NCBI RefSeq assembly: GCF_947179515.1
Contig: NC_067483.1
Span: 88,945,835-89,009,834, forward strand
Length of the DNA stretch: 64,000 nt
Direction: 5' to 3'
Source of the DNA: Apodemus sylvaticus
Lineage: Eukaryota; Chordata; Mammalia; Rodentia; Muridae
The notes below the pieces were generated by a model. The model saw nothing but the letters and a program-made list of their open reading frames with translations. It was not told the DNA's origin and ran no database searches. This document shows positions 11,901-24,889 of the stretch, one piece after another. Every line of letters starts with the position of its first letter. Within the stretch, counting starts at the first letter, position 1. The position numbers and the translations under genes are program-made.

Positions 11901-14900
11901 AAGTAGCAAGGGAGACTGGGAGATGGCTCTGTGGGTACAGAGCTCGCCGTGTAAACATTAGGATCCATCCGTGTCTACTGCCCAGTGCTGGGATTACAGG
12001 TGTGCATTTCCATCTCTGGATTTTTGCATGGATTTTGAGGATCTGAATTCAATTCCTAATGTAATTTATGGAATATTAAGCTGATCCCCATATTTTAAAT
12101 ATTGCATAGTCCTGAAGAAAGGGTTGAGGGATCTTGAATGTTTCATTTATATATTATCTATCATCTCTTGATCTATCAATCAACAGTCTATCATACTTTG
12201 TATCACCTATCTATCATCCATCCATCTTTCTGTCATCTGTCATCCATTTATCTTTGTCTCCCTGTCTACCTAGTCACTTACTCAGCATCCATCCTTAGGA
12301 GATGATCTTCTTCCCGTAGGAACAGGCTTCTGTCTGAGAGGCAGGCACGTGATTATGCTGGGTTATGCTGCACCTGGGAGCCTAGCTCAGAACCACTCCC
12401 AACAACAGCCCGTCCCTCCCCATTTCTCTAATTATCACGCAAGACAAGACGCTTGGTGAGTTGGTTATCACCTGCTCTTCTGCTCTGACACAGTCTTTGT
12501 GTAAAGTAGGAAGGCCATGCATTTTCAGGAGTGGGTTATCACTGGACTATAAACCATTGTGGGAACCACACCCATTTTCTCTTTGGCGGTGCCATTGCTT
12601 TTGTACAGTCTTATAGGCCACAAGGCTGGGCCAGGTTATGACTGGGTGTCCCCAAGTGGTGACTAAGGTCTTATTGCTTGAATTGTCTACTTACTACCAT
12701 TACCATCTCAGCCACTGTTGCGCTGGTGGTCACTGAGGCTCCTTCTGGCCTCTGCCCTCTGTGTTCCTCTAGCTATCTCCGCTTTGCAATGGCATCTGCC
12801 ACTCTTGCCTGCAGAGAACTGTCATATTTGCTTTTCAGACAGATGAGTAAGGAAAAATAGAAGTCGAGCAAGTAGTGTTTCCTGTTTATAGTCTCCAGGA
12901 TAGAACCGCGTTGACTGTTTCCCATCTAACAATACAGGGGGGAAAGGCTCACACTGTGAGATTCAGAAACCCTGCATGTCCCTGGGAAGGTGTGGGCAGC
13001 CTGCAGAGGCAAGGCTATCCTGCAGTTTAGACTCCACACTGCTGAGGTCAACGCTCATAGAACTTTGGGGGTGGGTCTTAACCGCCTGTCTAGGGATACA
13101 CGGCCCCTGAGAGATGTCCCAGGTGAGACACTTCGGAGTGTGGGCACAGGACTGTGGTGAAGAGTTAAGAGCACTCAGAGATTGCCAGGCCCAGAGAATG
13201 GGCAGGCTTTGGCTCAGGCCGTGTCCCCCAGTTTATCTTTGCCTCTTCTTGTCTTCAGCATCCTCCTGGGTCTCATTTACCTGCCCTGTAAGGATGAGGT
13301 TGCAGGGTTAGTGTCTTGCAGCCCCTCCTTCCCCACCCCTGCCTTGTCTCCCTGAGGCTTCTGAGGGTTCAGGCTTCTACTGGACAGGCAGCACTTGGGA
13401 AGCGCTGGAAAGCACTGGCCCTGCCTGTCATTCTGGAATCTCTATGAGCAGTGTTCTGTCGTTCTCCTTGTACCACCCCACATCAGGTGAGGGCCACCAG
13501 GTCACGCCTCTTCCTCTCAGCTGGCCTGCACACCTGACCCTCCCTTCCCAGCCTCCACGTTCCTTCCTCTGGGAAGTTCTTGATGATTCTGCCTCTTACA
13601 CCCAGGATTCCTGTTTGACTTGGGGTTTACTTGAGGTGCTGCATACTCTCTCACCAGGCAGGGAACACTCCTGTGTTGCCTAGGAGACGGACTTCCTGGC
13701 TAATGGTGAATGGTGAATTCTTTCTTCATTAAGAAGACTCCTGTGTAGCTCCACCCATCCCTTCCCCAGCTGGAAGGCAGGGACCTGAGGGTTCCAGGAA
13801 GGCTGCTACCTTTCCAGTGGTCCTCCTTGGGAACTTGGGAGCTGGTACCCGCTGGCTCCATTTAAGCCTCCTTCATGATGGTGATGGAATTCAGGCCTGT
13901 GTGGGATCCCCGTGTCTTCCATCCACAGCAACGTCCGGTGCCACCTGTCTTGGGACATTCCATTCTCTCTTGCTGCGCTTGAGTGTGCACGTGTGTAAGG
14001 ATGCCTTTGGCTTGTGGCAGTTGTGTGTTCCCTGCCCAGATTCCTGTGTTTGCCTGGACCATGCTTTCTTCTTCTAGAAGGCAGGGCTGAGAAGCCCAGA
14101 CTTCAGCGCTTCTGGCTTCTACGTAGAAAAGCCCTTTCTTTGCAAAGGATGTTGGTGTTGGTGTCGGTTGTCGGGGAGAAGCCACGTGCTCTCCAGGGTG
14201 ACGCAGAGCTTCCTAGACTCTTTGTGTCTCTCCGGATCCTGTGATCACTGAATAATTTATTTACCCCTCAGCACCCCCCGCCCCCCCCCGCTTGCCTTTC
14301 TAGCCATTCTCTGCTCATTAGTGCTGTGCCCTAAAGTGGGCAGGGAGGGAGAACCGTGGAAATGAACACCCCTTCACTGGCTCTCGTTGCACCCCACTGT
14401 CTTGAGACCTGGCTGAACTCAGGCACAAGATGCTGGACGGTGCTGGGGGAACCTTGCCACCGTCTCGTCTGCTGAGATTGCACTGTGTGTATCGCCGCCC
14501 TGCAGGTGGTTGAGTGGCTGGATAATATGAATCAGGATCTGCCCCAGCTGGCTTGATGCAGCCACTGATTCGTTCCTAAGCACTAGTTCTGAAGGTGAAG
14601 GGGAAGGAGCACTTGACCAGGAGCAAGGATGACGGTGCTTACAGTTCTGGGGGAGAACCGACATTCAGCAAAGAGGAGGTTTTTTTGTTTTTTCGTTTTT
14701 TTGTTTTTAAATACATTATGTATACTATTTTTGCTTCACGAACACTGAAGCTTTAGGACGGCGAGGTTTGCTTTCTGTGTAACTGGCATGTGAAGATGCT
14801 GTGGGCAGTCTTCCAGGCTGTGTGTGGAGAAGGCATAGGGATTGTTACAAAGACGGAAAGGGAAGGTGGCTGGGTTGAGCCTCCCAGACACTGTGCCTGT

Positions 14901-15944
14901 TAGACGGCAAGAGGAGCCCAGCACAGGAGTCTCATGAGATGTGCATCTCTGGACCCACTAGTTATTTCCCTTGCGATAGCAACTAGACCTGGCTGTGCCT
15001 GACAGAGCGGGGCGCCCTTCTCCATCCTCGTGGGTGGGCACTCTGGGCTCTCCACCGGCTTTTATCACTGCTCTCCTGTCCCCTGTACCCCGGCTCAAGG
15101 TTCTGGGAATGTTCAGAGAGCACTTTTGATGGAGAATCAGGTCTCTTCTTTCCTGCCTTTGCTTCCTAGTGGTGCCATCAGCCCAGCCTCTGAAGGACTC
15201 AGGAACCAGCCATCACTGCCATTATGTTGCTGTCCTGCTGTTGCAGAGCACACCAATCCCACAGGCAGCGACTCTGCTCACAGGGCTCCAGCACAGCCCA
15301 GGGCAGCTCACTCTTGCTCCTCCCTCTCTGCCACCCCCATCCTTTCCTTCACGTTCTCTATTCCTAGCATCTCTTGTCTGGACAGGAATGAAAGTTGCCC
15401 AGTCACCCACTCTCCCATTGGCAGCTAATAGCAGAAGACACTGGTTGTCCGTTAGAAGACTGGCTTCTGGGTGTGCTCCTTGATTTGTCAAGGAAGATAA
15501 AGATGTGGCATCTGAGTCCCTGTGTATCACATATAACAAGAATGAGACACCCCCATCCTTCCATTCTTTCTCTCCTCTCTGGTGCTGGATGATGGATGAG
15601 CGATGGTTGGGTTATTCTTGCAAACTTGGCAAGAGCTGAAGTTTCCTTCCCTCTGTATCTTAAAGCTCCATGCAGGACAATCATTGGTTGGCCATTTGAT
15701 CACTTCGGTGCCTACAGCAATGACCAAGGAACAATTGCAACATTGGGATCATCCGTCCCACCTTGGATCTCTGGCTTAGTAGAGCTGGGTAGGCACAGTC
15801 TTCTTGTGGAGAGAGTTGCTATCTAATATTGTCTCACACTGATGCTCCTTTTTGAGGCATGAAGGACCAACACCCCCACAGTGACAGCTCATATCAACTA
15901 ATCACCAACTCCGGCAAGCTCTGTTCTAGTGGGGGCAATTCACT

Positions 15945-16050
15945 GAATCTTACCCTGATCTACCAATGCCAATTCCAGCATTATGCCCACTTTCCAGATG
16001 AGGAAAGGGAGGCACAGACAGGGAGTAGTGGAACCAGATTCTAGGGCTGG
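15945..16050 (-). mobile_element. MIR remnant, minus strand
   Basis: The + strand carries cactttccagatgaggaaag and gaggcacagacagggagtag, the reversed MIR core (cagatgaggaaactgaggcac). Confidence 0.6.
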
Positions 16051-17037
16051 CAGTGACCCAGAGCATGGCCCCAACCACAGTACTGCCTTACTCTGCCAGG
16101 CTCCCTGCCTTCTGTGGGTGTAGAATCCACAGGGTGTTTGTTTGAACTCCAGATATCAGAGTAGCTCTTATGACAGGAAAGATAATAACGAACCACCCAA
16201 CCAACCTTGTGATAACTGGGTCTGCCATTTTTGGGCAGAAAGCCCCACCATCTGATGTGAGAGACAGAAGGAAGAGATGGACCGCCGCGAACTGATGGCA
16301 TCTGGGTTGGAAGCACCCCAAGAGCTCCTCAGTGAAGGATAGTACTGTGGAAGTTGGTTATACTTATGAGAACTGGAGGAAACCCGTTGAGAACTGAACT
16401 AGAACCACACTGGTCCTGTGTGGACCAGAAGGCCAGTTAGCTCGGCTGGAATGACCTGGTGGGTGGGGTACATAGGGTGGCTCAGGGGGCAAGTGAGAGC
16501 TTGCTATGGTGCAAGCCGGCATCTCCTTATTGCGGCTCTGGGGATGTTATTGGGGTGTCTGAATCATGGTCCAGGCTAAGTGAGGCTGTTGGCCATCAGC
16601 TTGAATGGTTCACGAAGCAGGTTCATTCAATGCATGTCTAGCTTCTGGGGGTTGGAGAGACGTTAAGTGTCTCTGGTGGATGATTTAGCACTTATGGTGG
16701 TCGCTATGGAGATGACTACAGAATGTCAGAGAGTGGCGTAGCTCTAGATGGGTTGTGTGAGGGGCCTTTCTGTTCTCAGGAAAAGCGCGTGCCAGGACGC
16801 CCACCTGGCTTTGCCCTCGCACATTTTACTGGGTTTCTCCTGGCTGCTGTAAGTGATGAACCCTTTATCTGGCCCTTTCCCCTCTGCCACGCTGTAATGC
16901 TCATTCACTGCCACTAGAGGGCTGAGGTTTTGCACAATGACAGGACACCATCAAGTTCCTGGGTCTCCCCAGGAGCCGAGGAGGCCAAGCAAGGAAAAGC
17001 AGTAGATTTGGCAGCAGCAGCAGCAGCACATCTGAGT

Positions 17038-17066
17038 GGGAGTGGGAGTGGGGGTGGGTGAGTGGG
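17038..17066 (+). other. G-quadruplex motif, + strand
   Basis: Five G-runs (17038-40, 17044-46, 17050-54, 17056-58, 17064-66) have loops of 1-5 nt. They lie directly after a short (AGC)n run. Confidence 0.8.
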
Positions 17067-17734
17067 AGGAAGGTGGCTTCTGTGCTCCACCACACCCTGT
17101 GTGGACAGTGGTTGTGGTCTGTGTGGCTGATGGGGGCTATGGAAGTGTCAGATCTTGGCAGGTGCCTGTGAGGTTGGGGGGCAGGGTAGAGCAGCAGACA
17201 GTATAAACCTGCACACATTTTCTCTCTTTCAGCGAACGGCCTGCTTTTAGCTTTAAACACAGACACCAAAAGAGGGAGATCGGTCTCCACCCAGGAAAAC
17301 TGGATTCTCTTTCCCCCTCCGTCTTTGTCCTGTTCCCACCCCCAGCTTCCTCTTGGGCTGTTTCTTTGAGCCCTGCTTGGCATCTGGTCATCTCTTGGTG
17401 TTGTAAGGGGTTCTCAGGCTCCCGAGGTGGAGAGCTCCATTCTAGAAGGCCATTCAGAAAAGAGGTGACAGCGAGTACTGTTCTGCCTCCTCTAGCCTTG
17501 CTCTTTTGTCCAGTACTGTGCCAGATCATGTCCTGCTGCAAAACCTGCTGTGACACATGTCACTGCTATGACTGATGCAAAGCCCAAATTGCCAAACATT
17601 TCCTGTGGCTCCGTCCAGGGCCATGTGGTTTCCATTTTGGATGGTGTGTTCTTTCTTGGTGCTCCTCGGTGCGTGGGTGCTGATGAGACTTAGGTCCTGT
17701 TCCACTTTAAGGGTATGCATTAGCTGGCTCTCCT

Positions 17735-18020
17735 TCACTGTGACAGAGTATCTAGGACATCCATCTCAATAGGGGGCAGGGTTTGTTTCAGGTTATGGTT
17801 TCAGAGCTTTTAGTCCAATGTCACTTGGTCTTCATGCCTTTGGGTATTAGTTGGAGAGAACATTATGGTGAGGGCTTCTGGTAGAGGAAGCCTGTGTGTC
17901 ATGGAACAGGAAGCAAAGGCGGACACAGGAAGGGACTGGGGTCTCAATATCCCTATGTCTCCAAAGACCTAACTTCCTTCCATTAAGCTCATAGTTGTGA
18001 GATGTGAAGAAGGGGGAGGG
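17735..18020 (-). mobile_element. MaLR LTR fragment, minus strand
   Basis: The + strand opens tcactgtgacagagtatcta and continues gtttgtttcaggttatggtt. This is the reversed 3' end of an MT/ORR1-like LTR, diverged, followed by the cctaacttccttccattaag landmark. Confidence 0.55.
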
Positions 18021-20408
18021 GAGAGCATTGCAGAGAGAGACATGGCTTTATGGAATAAAAAATAATCTCACAAGCTGTACCAGTTTCTTTTTAACTCACA
18101 AAGTACTACCAATACCACTTAGTAGCCATGACCAGTGGTGGCCACTTGTTCTCTTACTCCAGTAGTAAGTATTCTCGGGCCATATATTACACTGACCATG
18201 AAGATATTTAAGTATGGGTGACAGAATGGCCAGGTCTGCTGACAGATTGGCAACTGCTGCTCCAATGTGAGGTGTTCCTCCTTCTACCTGGTTCAGGTGA
18301 GGGCATTGCATCTTTCCTTGGTCTGGTGTGTTTGATAAGTCCATGAGTCAAACTCTCCCAATATAGTTTAAATATACTCATGTGTCCTCGATTTACTGTA
18401 ATGCTCCTATTAGGTAAGTAAATTGTGTATTAGTTTGTGCTTCAGGGCTTGTCTTGTGGACAGGGGCTGGCTGTTTCCTCCTGTAAACAAGATGCAGAGG
18501 AGATCAGCCTCAGCTGCATAGAGTGGACCAGAGTCACTCCAGCCAGGCTTGTTCCCTAGGCTTCTGTTCTAGGTAATTTGCAGTCAGAACAGGCTGCAAC
18601 CTGGCCCTTCCTAAAGGCTCTAGCACCTTCCAACACACCACCGACCTGGGCCAAGTATCTAACAGATGGGCCTTGAGACTCACCCGGATCCCAGCTCCAG
18701 TGGGACAACGTGTGAAGCAGACACAGGCTGGAAGGCGTGCGTGGTGGTGGCAGGCGTGGCTCTCACCGTGGCTAGAGCTTCCATCTGTCGTAGCCTAGAA
18801 ATCTAAAGACAAGCATGTCCCCAATCCAGTCCCTCTCCCCACTCCCCCACACCATGTTTCCCTACCCCAGTGGAGGAGTCTGTGCTGTAGACAGTTCTTT
18901 CTATAGCCTTCTCTCCCAGAAGGAGTGAATCAGGACTGGAATGGCCAAAGGGCAGGAAGCAACAGGGAGAAAGAGAACGGAAGCATAGATCATGTTTAAT
19001 TCATAAATCAAATAATCTCTCGCCCTTGGCAATGTGCAGGATACTTCTCACCCCTTGGTAGGCGGCCCTTTCGGGAAAACAAGTCATGGTTAATTGCATT
19101 TATATTTACTGGGCACCCATTAGTCAGCCACTGTGTTGGGGACTGCAGGCGTATCAAGACAGATAAAAGCCTAATCTACAGGGACCCTATGGTATAAGAT
19201 GCTACTTGAACATAAGACAGCAGGGGCCAGCAGTGCAGGTTCACTTTTGTTATTGATGGGGAGACAGGCACTCTACTACCAAGCTGCAACTCTAGTCCCA
19301 AGGACATGTTTGATTGGGGGCACTACAGATGTCACATTCATGTGTGCATTTTAACACATTGAAATGAGAAATGTGCTTGTTCCAGCCCAACAGGACGGTT
19401 AGTCTGTGGAGTATGAGCTTTGGGAAGTGTGAAGATGTGCTGAGTACTCTGCTTGGATCCGGGTGGGGACTTAGGAGCAGGTGAACACTGAGGAAGCTGT
19501 TGCTGGTAGGGACCAGGGTCTTTGTATCACATACAGTGGCATTAAATTCTTACCCAAGACCAGAGATTACTACAAGAGCCGAAACCAAGAACTAGGCCTG
19601 AGCCCTGAGGAGACTTGCATAGCTATGCTTACTCAGAGGGCCAGAGAGGAGTGGGGCAAGGGCTGTGGGGACAAGAGAAGCATCTGGTTGGCACAGAAAT
19701 GAAATGAGGTGCTAGGGAGAGGAGGACATGTCCCAGGTATGTCAGAGTGTCTGATAGTGGCCCCATGCTTGTGTAATAAACTATAAACCCAGGGCTGGGT
19801 GGACCATGGGGCTTCATAGGTCAGATCACGACAGAGGTTACAGCTAGCGGGGCTTTGGGTACTTACAGGCAGGGGCAGAGTTATAGAGGTTTGTTGATGT
19901 GTTCTGCTCTAGATGTTTCAGTTTGAGGGGAGGGAAAGAGGCTATGAGTCTGCATTGAGTTAGAAGTGGAGAGCTAGTGGGGCTCACTGGGGACTCATCT
20001 AGAGATTGCGTGAGCCCATGGGAAGGGGTGAGTTCATCAAGGGAAGGAGCATGGGGCCGAGGGAGCACCTCTTGTCAATCTCTTCCTATCACAGGGCTGC
20101 TTGGTGCCAGGGTTGACGACACACAGATGCCAGTTAGGGAGAAGTTTGCATGCCGAGATGGTGTTAGGGTTAGAGGTGTGGAGCACAATCACCAGCCATA
20201 GCCTTGAAAGTATCTAGATGGAAGGACCCTTGCAAGGGTGTATTTATATTCTAGTGTATACAGAATACAGTGTACTGTTGTTGTGAGTATAAACAGATAA
20301 AGAGGTATAAGATATGTTCTATGGGGGTGTGGTGAGGTGGAGAGGTAAGGGGAGGTCTCAGTGGACCCATGCCAAGGCATCCCTTCTGGCTGAGGGACCA
20401 GCCTCATG
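18021..20408. other. No gene seen; MIR/L2-like remnants
   Basis: A MIR/L2-like remnant is suspected at about 19095-19185 (tttactgggcacccattagt) and an ID-like tRNA-derived stretch at about 19250-19300. The rest is unrecognised. Confidence 0.4.
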
Positions 20409-20740
20409 ACAGTATAGTATTAGATAGAGTTTATTCGGGACATGGGGAGGGGGGTTAAGAGGCTAGTAGAGGCATAGAAAGGCAGAGAGAGGGAGAGAGT
20501 AGAGGTAGCGGCTGGGCATGACCACGTGGAGAGAGGGGGGAAGAAAAGGGGGAGAGAGAAGAGCCCAAGAGGGCAAGAGAGAAGCAAGCAGGAAACAGGG
20601 GTAAGAGAGGGAGGAGGGGCCAAGCAGCCCCTTTTATAGTGGGCCAGGCCCACCTGGCTGTTGCCAGGTAATTGTGGGAAGGAGCATACCTGGCTGTTGC
20701 CAGGTAACTGTGGGGGTGGAGTTTAGACAGAATGCTAACA
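20409..20740 (-). mobile_element. Endogenous retrovirus LTR, minus strand, 332 bp
   Basis: Read on the minus strand, the segment begins TGTTAGCATTCTG and ends ACTATACTGTCA, so it has the TG...CA ends of an LTR. It contains a TATA-like ACTATAAAAG at 20640-20631 and an AATAAA signal at 20437-20432, in the correct order for U3, R and U5. U3 holds two 36-bp-spaced copies of an 18-bp palindrome (20652-20669 and 20688-20705, ACCTGGC/GCCAGGT arms). A purine-rich stretch (CACGGAGGAA) lies immediately upstream, as expected of a polypurine tract, so this looks like a 3' LTR. No second LTR was found on the far side. The exact ERV family was not identified; an ERVK-type origin is a guess. Confidence 0.7.
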
Positions 20741-21180
20741 TTCCTCCGTGTTTTGGTTTAATTAAAAAAAGGAAAAGTTAGAAAGAGGTGATGGTGAAGC
20801 AGGAATAGGGTTGTCGCAATATCTGGCTGCTTCATGCTGGCATTGGGGAAGATGTGTCTCTAGGGAAGATAGAAGAATGGGAATGGGAGATGTTGGTCCA
20901 GTCTTAGGAAAGTTGGCTGTTTATTTGCTGTTCAGGGTCTGTGGAGCCATCTGAGGGTAGGTCAGAAGGAATAGGTCCAGTAGAAGCATCTGTGTCAGTG
21001 ACAGGAGATGGAGCATCTGAAGGTTGCTTCTTTGGAGCTGTCCTGGGTGTAGTAAGCTCCTGGATTTGACAAGATGTTGAAACACATTATTATAGGTAGA
21101 GACTAAGATTCAGTACGTTTGGAAGAAAGAAAAAAATTTTCGTAGGATGTATATTTGAAACCCAGAGGAATCCCACCCTT
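20741..21180 (-). mobile_element. Possible internal remnant of the adjacent ERV
   Basis: This stretch lies on the internal side of the 332-bp LTR. On the minus strand it contains an open proline/serine/threonine-rich stretch of a few dozen codons that ends before the LTR. That would fit the 3' end of a retroviral coding region, but no conserved motif was recognised. The boundary at about 21180 is arbitrary. Confidence 0.3.
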
Positions 21181-21331
21181 TGGAATAAGTTAGGTAGATG
21201 TACTTATCTGGATAGACCCTAAGCAAGGCCCTCCAGGTTCTGCAGGATGGTCAGGAACTGTCCTTCCTGGCTGGGGAGGAAGGAAGGGTTTCAAGTCCCA
21301 GGATCACAAATTACAGTGAACTCTACATGCA

Positions 21332-21349
21332 GAGAGAGAGAGAGAGACG
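21332..21349. repeat. (GA)n microsatellite
   Basis: About nine GA units within a purine-rich segment. Confidence 0.85.
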
Positions 21350-21589
21350 AGAGACGCAGAAGTCTTGATCCACCCTGGATCGTGAATGACTGCTGCCCCT
21401 CTCAGCTAGTGCTTCTTTTCTTCCTGATTCCCTGGCATCCACGGCCAGTCCACAACGAGTGGTTCCACATCTGTGAGGCTCACCATCTGTAAAGGGCTAA
21501 TAGTGCCTCATACCAAGGGGTCCTAATTCTGCAACTGGTGGGTGTCTTACCTTATACAAATAATAAGACTTGAAAGATTGAGTAGCTTG

Positions 21590-21937
21590 AGGTTAAGATG
21601 GAAAACAATCTTGGGCTACGTGGATGGAGCTACTGTAATCCCAGGAGTCTGTACTGGTGGAAGGAGGCCACAGGAGAGGCTGAGGTGCTGATACCTAAGA
21701 CAGAGGTTATAGCAACAAGGCTGTTTGTCAGGGACCACAAGTCAAGGGAACCAGACGGCTCCTAAGGGCTCCAGAGGACAAGGAAGCGGGCTTTCTTCTG
21801 AAGCTCCCTCAAAAGAACACACCCATTTTGGACTTCTGGCATCTGGAACTGTAGAATCAGTCCATATTGCTTCCAGGCATTAAATTCACAGTGATTGATT
21901 ATAGCAGCAATAAGAAACAAATACTACAGTATATCCT
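21590..21937 (+). mobile_element. MaLR LTR (MLT1-like), plus strand
   Basis: It reads forward: gcttgaggttaagatgg near the start, then ttttggacttctggcatctg and gaactgtagaatcagtcc, ending tatagcagcaataagaaac. This is the order of landmarks at the 3' end of MLT1-type LTRs. It is the second MaLR LTR that is sense to Cnih3. Confidence 0.65.
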
Positions 21938-22834
21938 GATTTTCTAGCACAAAGATTGCCCCAGCCTAAGTGCCCAGTGTAGTTCACTGGGTATGTGATG
22001 GATCCAGTGATGAACTGACTCTGACCTCTGAGGTGGGAAGCCCTGAAATGTTGCTGGAGGTCTACTTGGCTTTATTTAGACATTTGGGAATGGGGAACTT
22101 CCCACAGAAATTCCCCCTGAGTGGGGGTCCTCCTTTGTGGGTTGAAGATGCAGTTCTCTAGCCCAGCACAGTTATTCTGGTGACTGTCCCAGCAGGGTTT
22201 GTGAACTGCCCTTTCTCTTTGGCTCCAGCCAGCTCCTCACTTTCCTGCTCATCCTATTGCAAATCCAAGTTCAAAAGAATTCTTCCAAGAGCCTGGTGGG
22301 CTGATAACTCAGGTGGTTGTGCCTAAAGAACCTGAGAAAGATGCTTGGAGTGCATCCTATTCATGTAGATAATGTCCTTGGGAAACTCACTGCAGAGTAA
22401 GGGAAGTGAAATGGGTACAGTAACATAGGGAAAACCGTCAAAACGAAACAAAATAACAAATGAATACTATAACAGAGGAAAAAACCCTCGAGTTGAAACA
22501 AAATAGCAACCCTCAAAAGGAAGCAAAATAACAAAAGAACCTTGGCTGTCTGAAGTAGCAGGACAAGAGTGAGCCAGGTGTGGTTTTGTTCTCCCTGTCT
22601 GGCAGGGCTCAGTTATCTATGGCAGAGATCTTGTTTGGGCACAGAGTGTGTGCCAGACTCAGCAGCCAAAGCAAAGCTTTGTATGCAGCCTGAGGGTCTT
22701 ACACGTGACAAGCTCCCCACCAGGCACGTGGCCACACCCTCTTCTCACCTCCCAGGCTAGGGAACAGCTTCCAGTGACCAGGTAACTAGGAAGAGTCTCA
22801 CTGTGTGACTGTGGATGCTGGTACTGTTCAGAGT

Positions 22835-23014
22835 GTACTGGTTATGTTTGTATCACTAAGACCTAAGTACCTGAGAACATCCTGAAGGACTTCTCTATTT
22901 TTACCCATTTTTAGAGTGTTCAGACCATGGTTGCATAGCCCCTTGTGTTTGGTAGAGGACCACAGTGGCAGAAATGTGTGGTGGAGGAGCTTCTCCACTT
23001 GTTAGCAGGCAGGA

Positions 23015-23064
<50 letters not shown>

Positions 23065-23110
23065 ACAGATCAGAGGGGACAATACCAAGCCCAAGGCCAT
23101 AGGCTCTGAC
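22835..23110 (-). mobile_element. MaLR LTR fragment carrying (GA)n, minus strand
   Basis: The + strand opens ggttatgtttgtatcactaa and continues with diverged reversed LTR sequence. A perfect GA run (23017-23063) lies inside it. Confidence 0.45.
23017..23063. repeat. (GA)23 microsatellite
   Basis: About 23 uninterrupted GA units. Confidence 0.96.
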
Positions 23111-23300
23111 ATGGCTAACGTGGTTAGGGTAGTGAGGTTGGAGTGGCCACAAGCTTAGACTTGAGTGGAATAATAAGAATACAAAACCAGCAAAAAAACC
23201 TTTGGGCAAATTTTCTTGATTATGTGAATAATTGGCTTTGTAAAATTGCAGGCAGTACAGGACTGTCAGGGGGAAGCTGCCCAGCGGCCCTCTGCTAAAT

Positions 23301-23450
23301 GTCCTGGTGCCCATGGCTTTACAAACTGTCTTATGAATGCACGTGCATGTGTCCTGACACCCATGCCTTTGCAAACCATCTTATGAATGCACGTGCATGT
23401 GTCCTGGCACCCATGCCTTTGCAAACCGTCTTATGAATGCACATGCATGC
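23301..23450. repeat. 50-bp tandem repeat, 3 copies
   Basis: Copies start at 23301, 23351 and 23401 with exactly 50-bp spacing. Each contains gtcctggcacccatg, a cctttgcaaacc-like core and cttatgaatgcacgtgcatg. Confidence 0.92.
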
Positions 23451-24889
23451 ACAAAAGCAATTAGAAGGAATCACACGGTGTGGCTTATTTTCAAGCACTG
23501 CTTTGAATCCACCTTTGTAGTTTTGTTATTTACTTACCCATGGCCCCCAGCCCTGGCACCTGCCTCTCCCTCTGACCAGTGCCCCTCCCATGCTCAGGGA
23601 GGGGTGACCAGTCACATACTGCTCAAGCTCATGCATCATGTGCAAACATACATGCCCTGTAGCTGTGTCCACAGTCTGCTTTCCCCATAGAATCATGGCT
23701 CAGTTAGCTGAATAAATCCAACTTGGGGCTGCATATTATTCCACATTAGGGCCATTTTTGCTTATTCAACCGATTGATATGTGTACACAGATTGATGGAC
23801 ATTCTTGCTGTTTTTCTATCTCAGAAAGTGCTTGGACACACCCAGCATCGCCTTTATTCCAATGGGGCAGGCGCTCAGCAGGGAATTACTGAGTGAAGGA
23901 CATGCTCTTCCCACTGACAGCAAGCATTATCAGATTGCTTTCTCTTGGCTCAGTCACCGCCCCTTTTCACCAACACAGAGAAGTTTCTCTTTTCTGTTTC
24001 CCCAGGAGTGACTTCCTATAATAAATTCTGCCTTCCTGTGTGCTAGGTCTCAGTGGCAGCTCATTTGCATTCCTTAGCCTATCAACAAGGCTATCATACA
24101 TTATTGAATGTTTTTGCAAAGCAAGAATTGGCCTCCAAGCCCGACCTGTGACTTCTGGTGTTTGTGAGGAAGCAGATAACTGGCCTGTGGCCTCTCTCAG
24201 ACCCTTCTCTGGGTGCTGTCCTGACAGATGGGGGCGGGAGAAGTGGAGGATATTGATGCTAGACTCAGATCAACCGGGGATGGGGGGGGGGGGGCATTGA
24301 TGGGAATCCTTGGCCATTGTCTGGGTGTTTTGTGCACCCAGTCTAACAGGTCTGATGAGAGTGAGGCAGACACAGCAGAGGGAAGTGCTACCGAGGGCAT
24401 GGTTGTCCTGATCCAGATATTTAGTGGCTTTGCAACTTGATGGATGCCAGTCAGCTCATGTAGGAGGGATGGGGGAGGGGCAAGGAGCCGCAAATGAGGT
24501 AGGCAGGTTCTAAATGGAGCTTGGCCCTGGAAGGTAGGCTTTTGTCTCAGTAAACAAGCCCTACACTGTGTGGTAGCTTGCTCTTCATGCCCAGGGTCTT
24601 CTGAGGATGCCAACCAAGATCAGAGACCTTGGAGTATCACATGAAGGTTGGCCCAGCAGGTCCAGCATTCTCTTCTCTAATGTGCCTAAGGCACTGTGGA
24701 TGTGGGAAGGTCTCAGCAGTCCTGTTATATGGATGCTGAGAAGGCCAACACAGTGGGAATAAGGCGGAAATTGGACTCCCCTGAAATGCTCCTATTCCTC
24801 AAATAAATCTTATACACATGTTTGCACACTCATACACATATTTAGTGTGTGTTTATGTGGACGTTCTTATATGTGAATGTATGTGCACC

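Larger units (their letters stand above)
12080..17734. other. Repeat-poor intronic stretch, no gene seen
   Basis: I recognise few repeats here: a degenerate TATC/CATC tract at about 12155-12265, an A/T-rich run near 14680, a MIR remnant at about 15945-16050, a short AGC run at about 17011-17028 and the G-quadruplex motif at 17038. Open frames of 60-160 codons occur on both strands, but none shows a known domain or splice-consistent exon. Confidence 0.5.

Noticed and set aside
23690..24000. Possible LINE-1 fragment (ttattcaaccgattgatat, ttactgagtgaaggac)
   Set aside because: A few L1-like words occur in a plausible order on the minus strand, but divergence is too great to call without a search.
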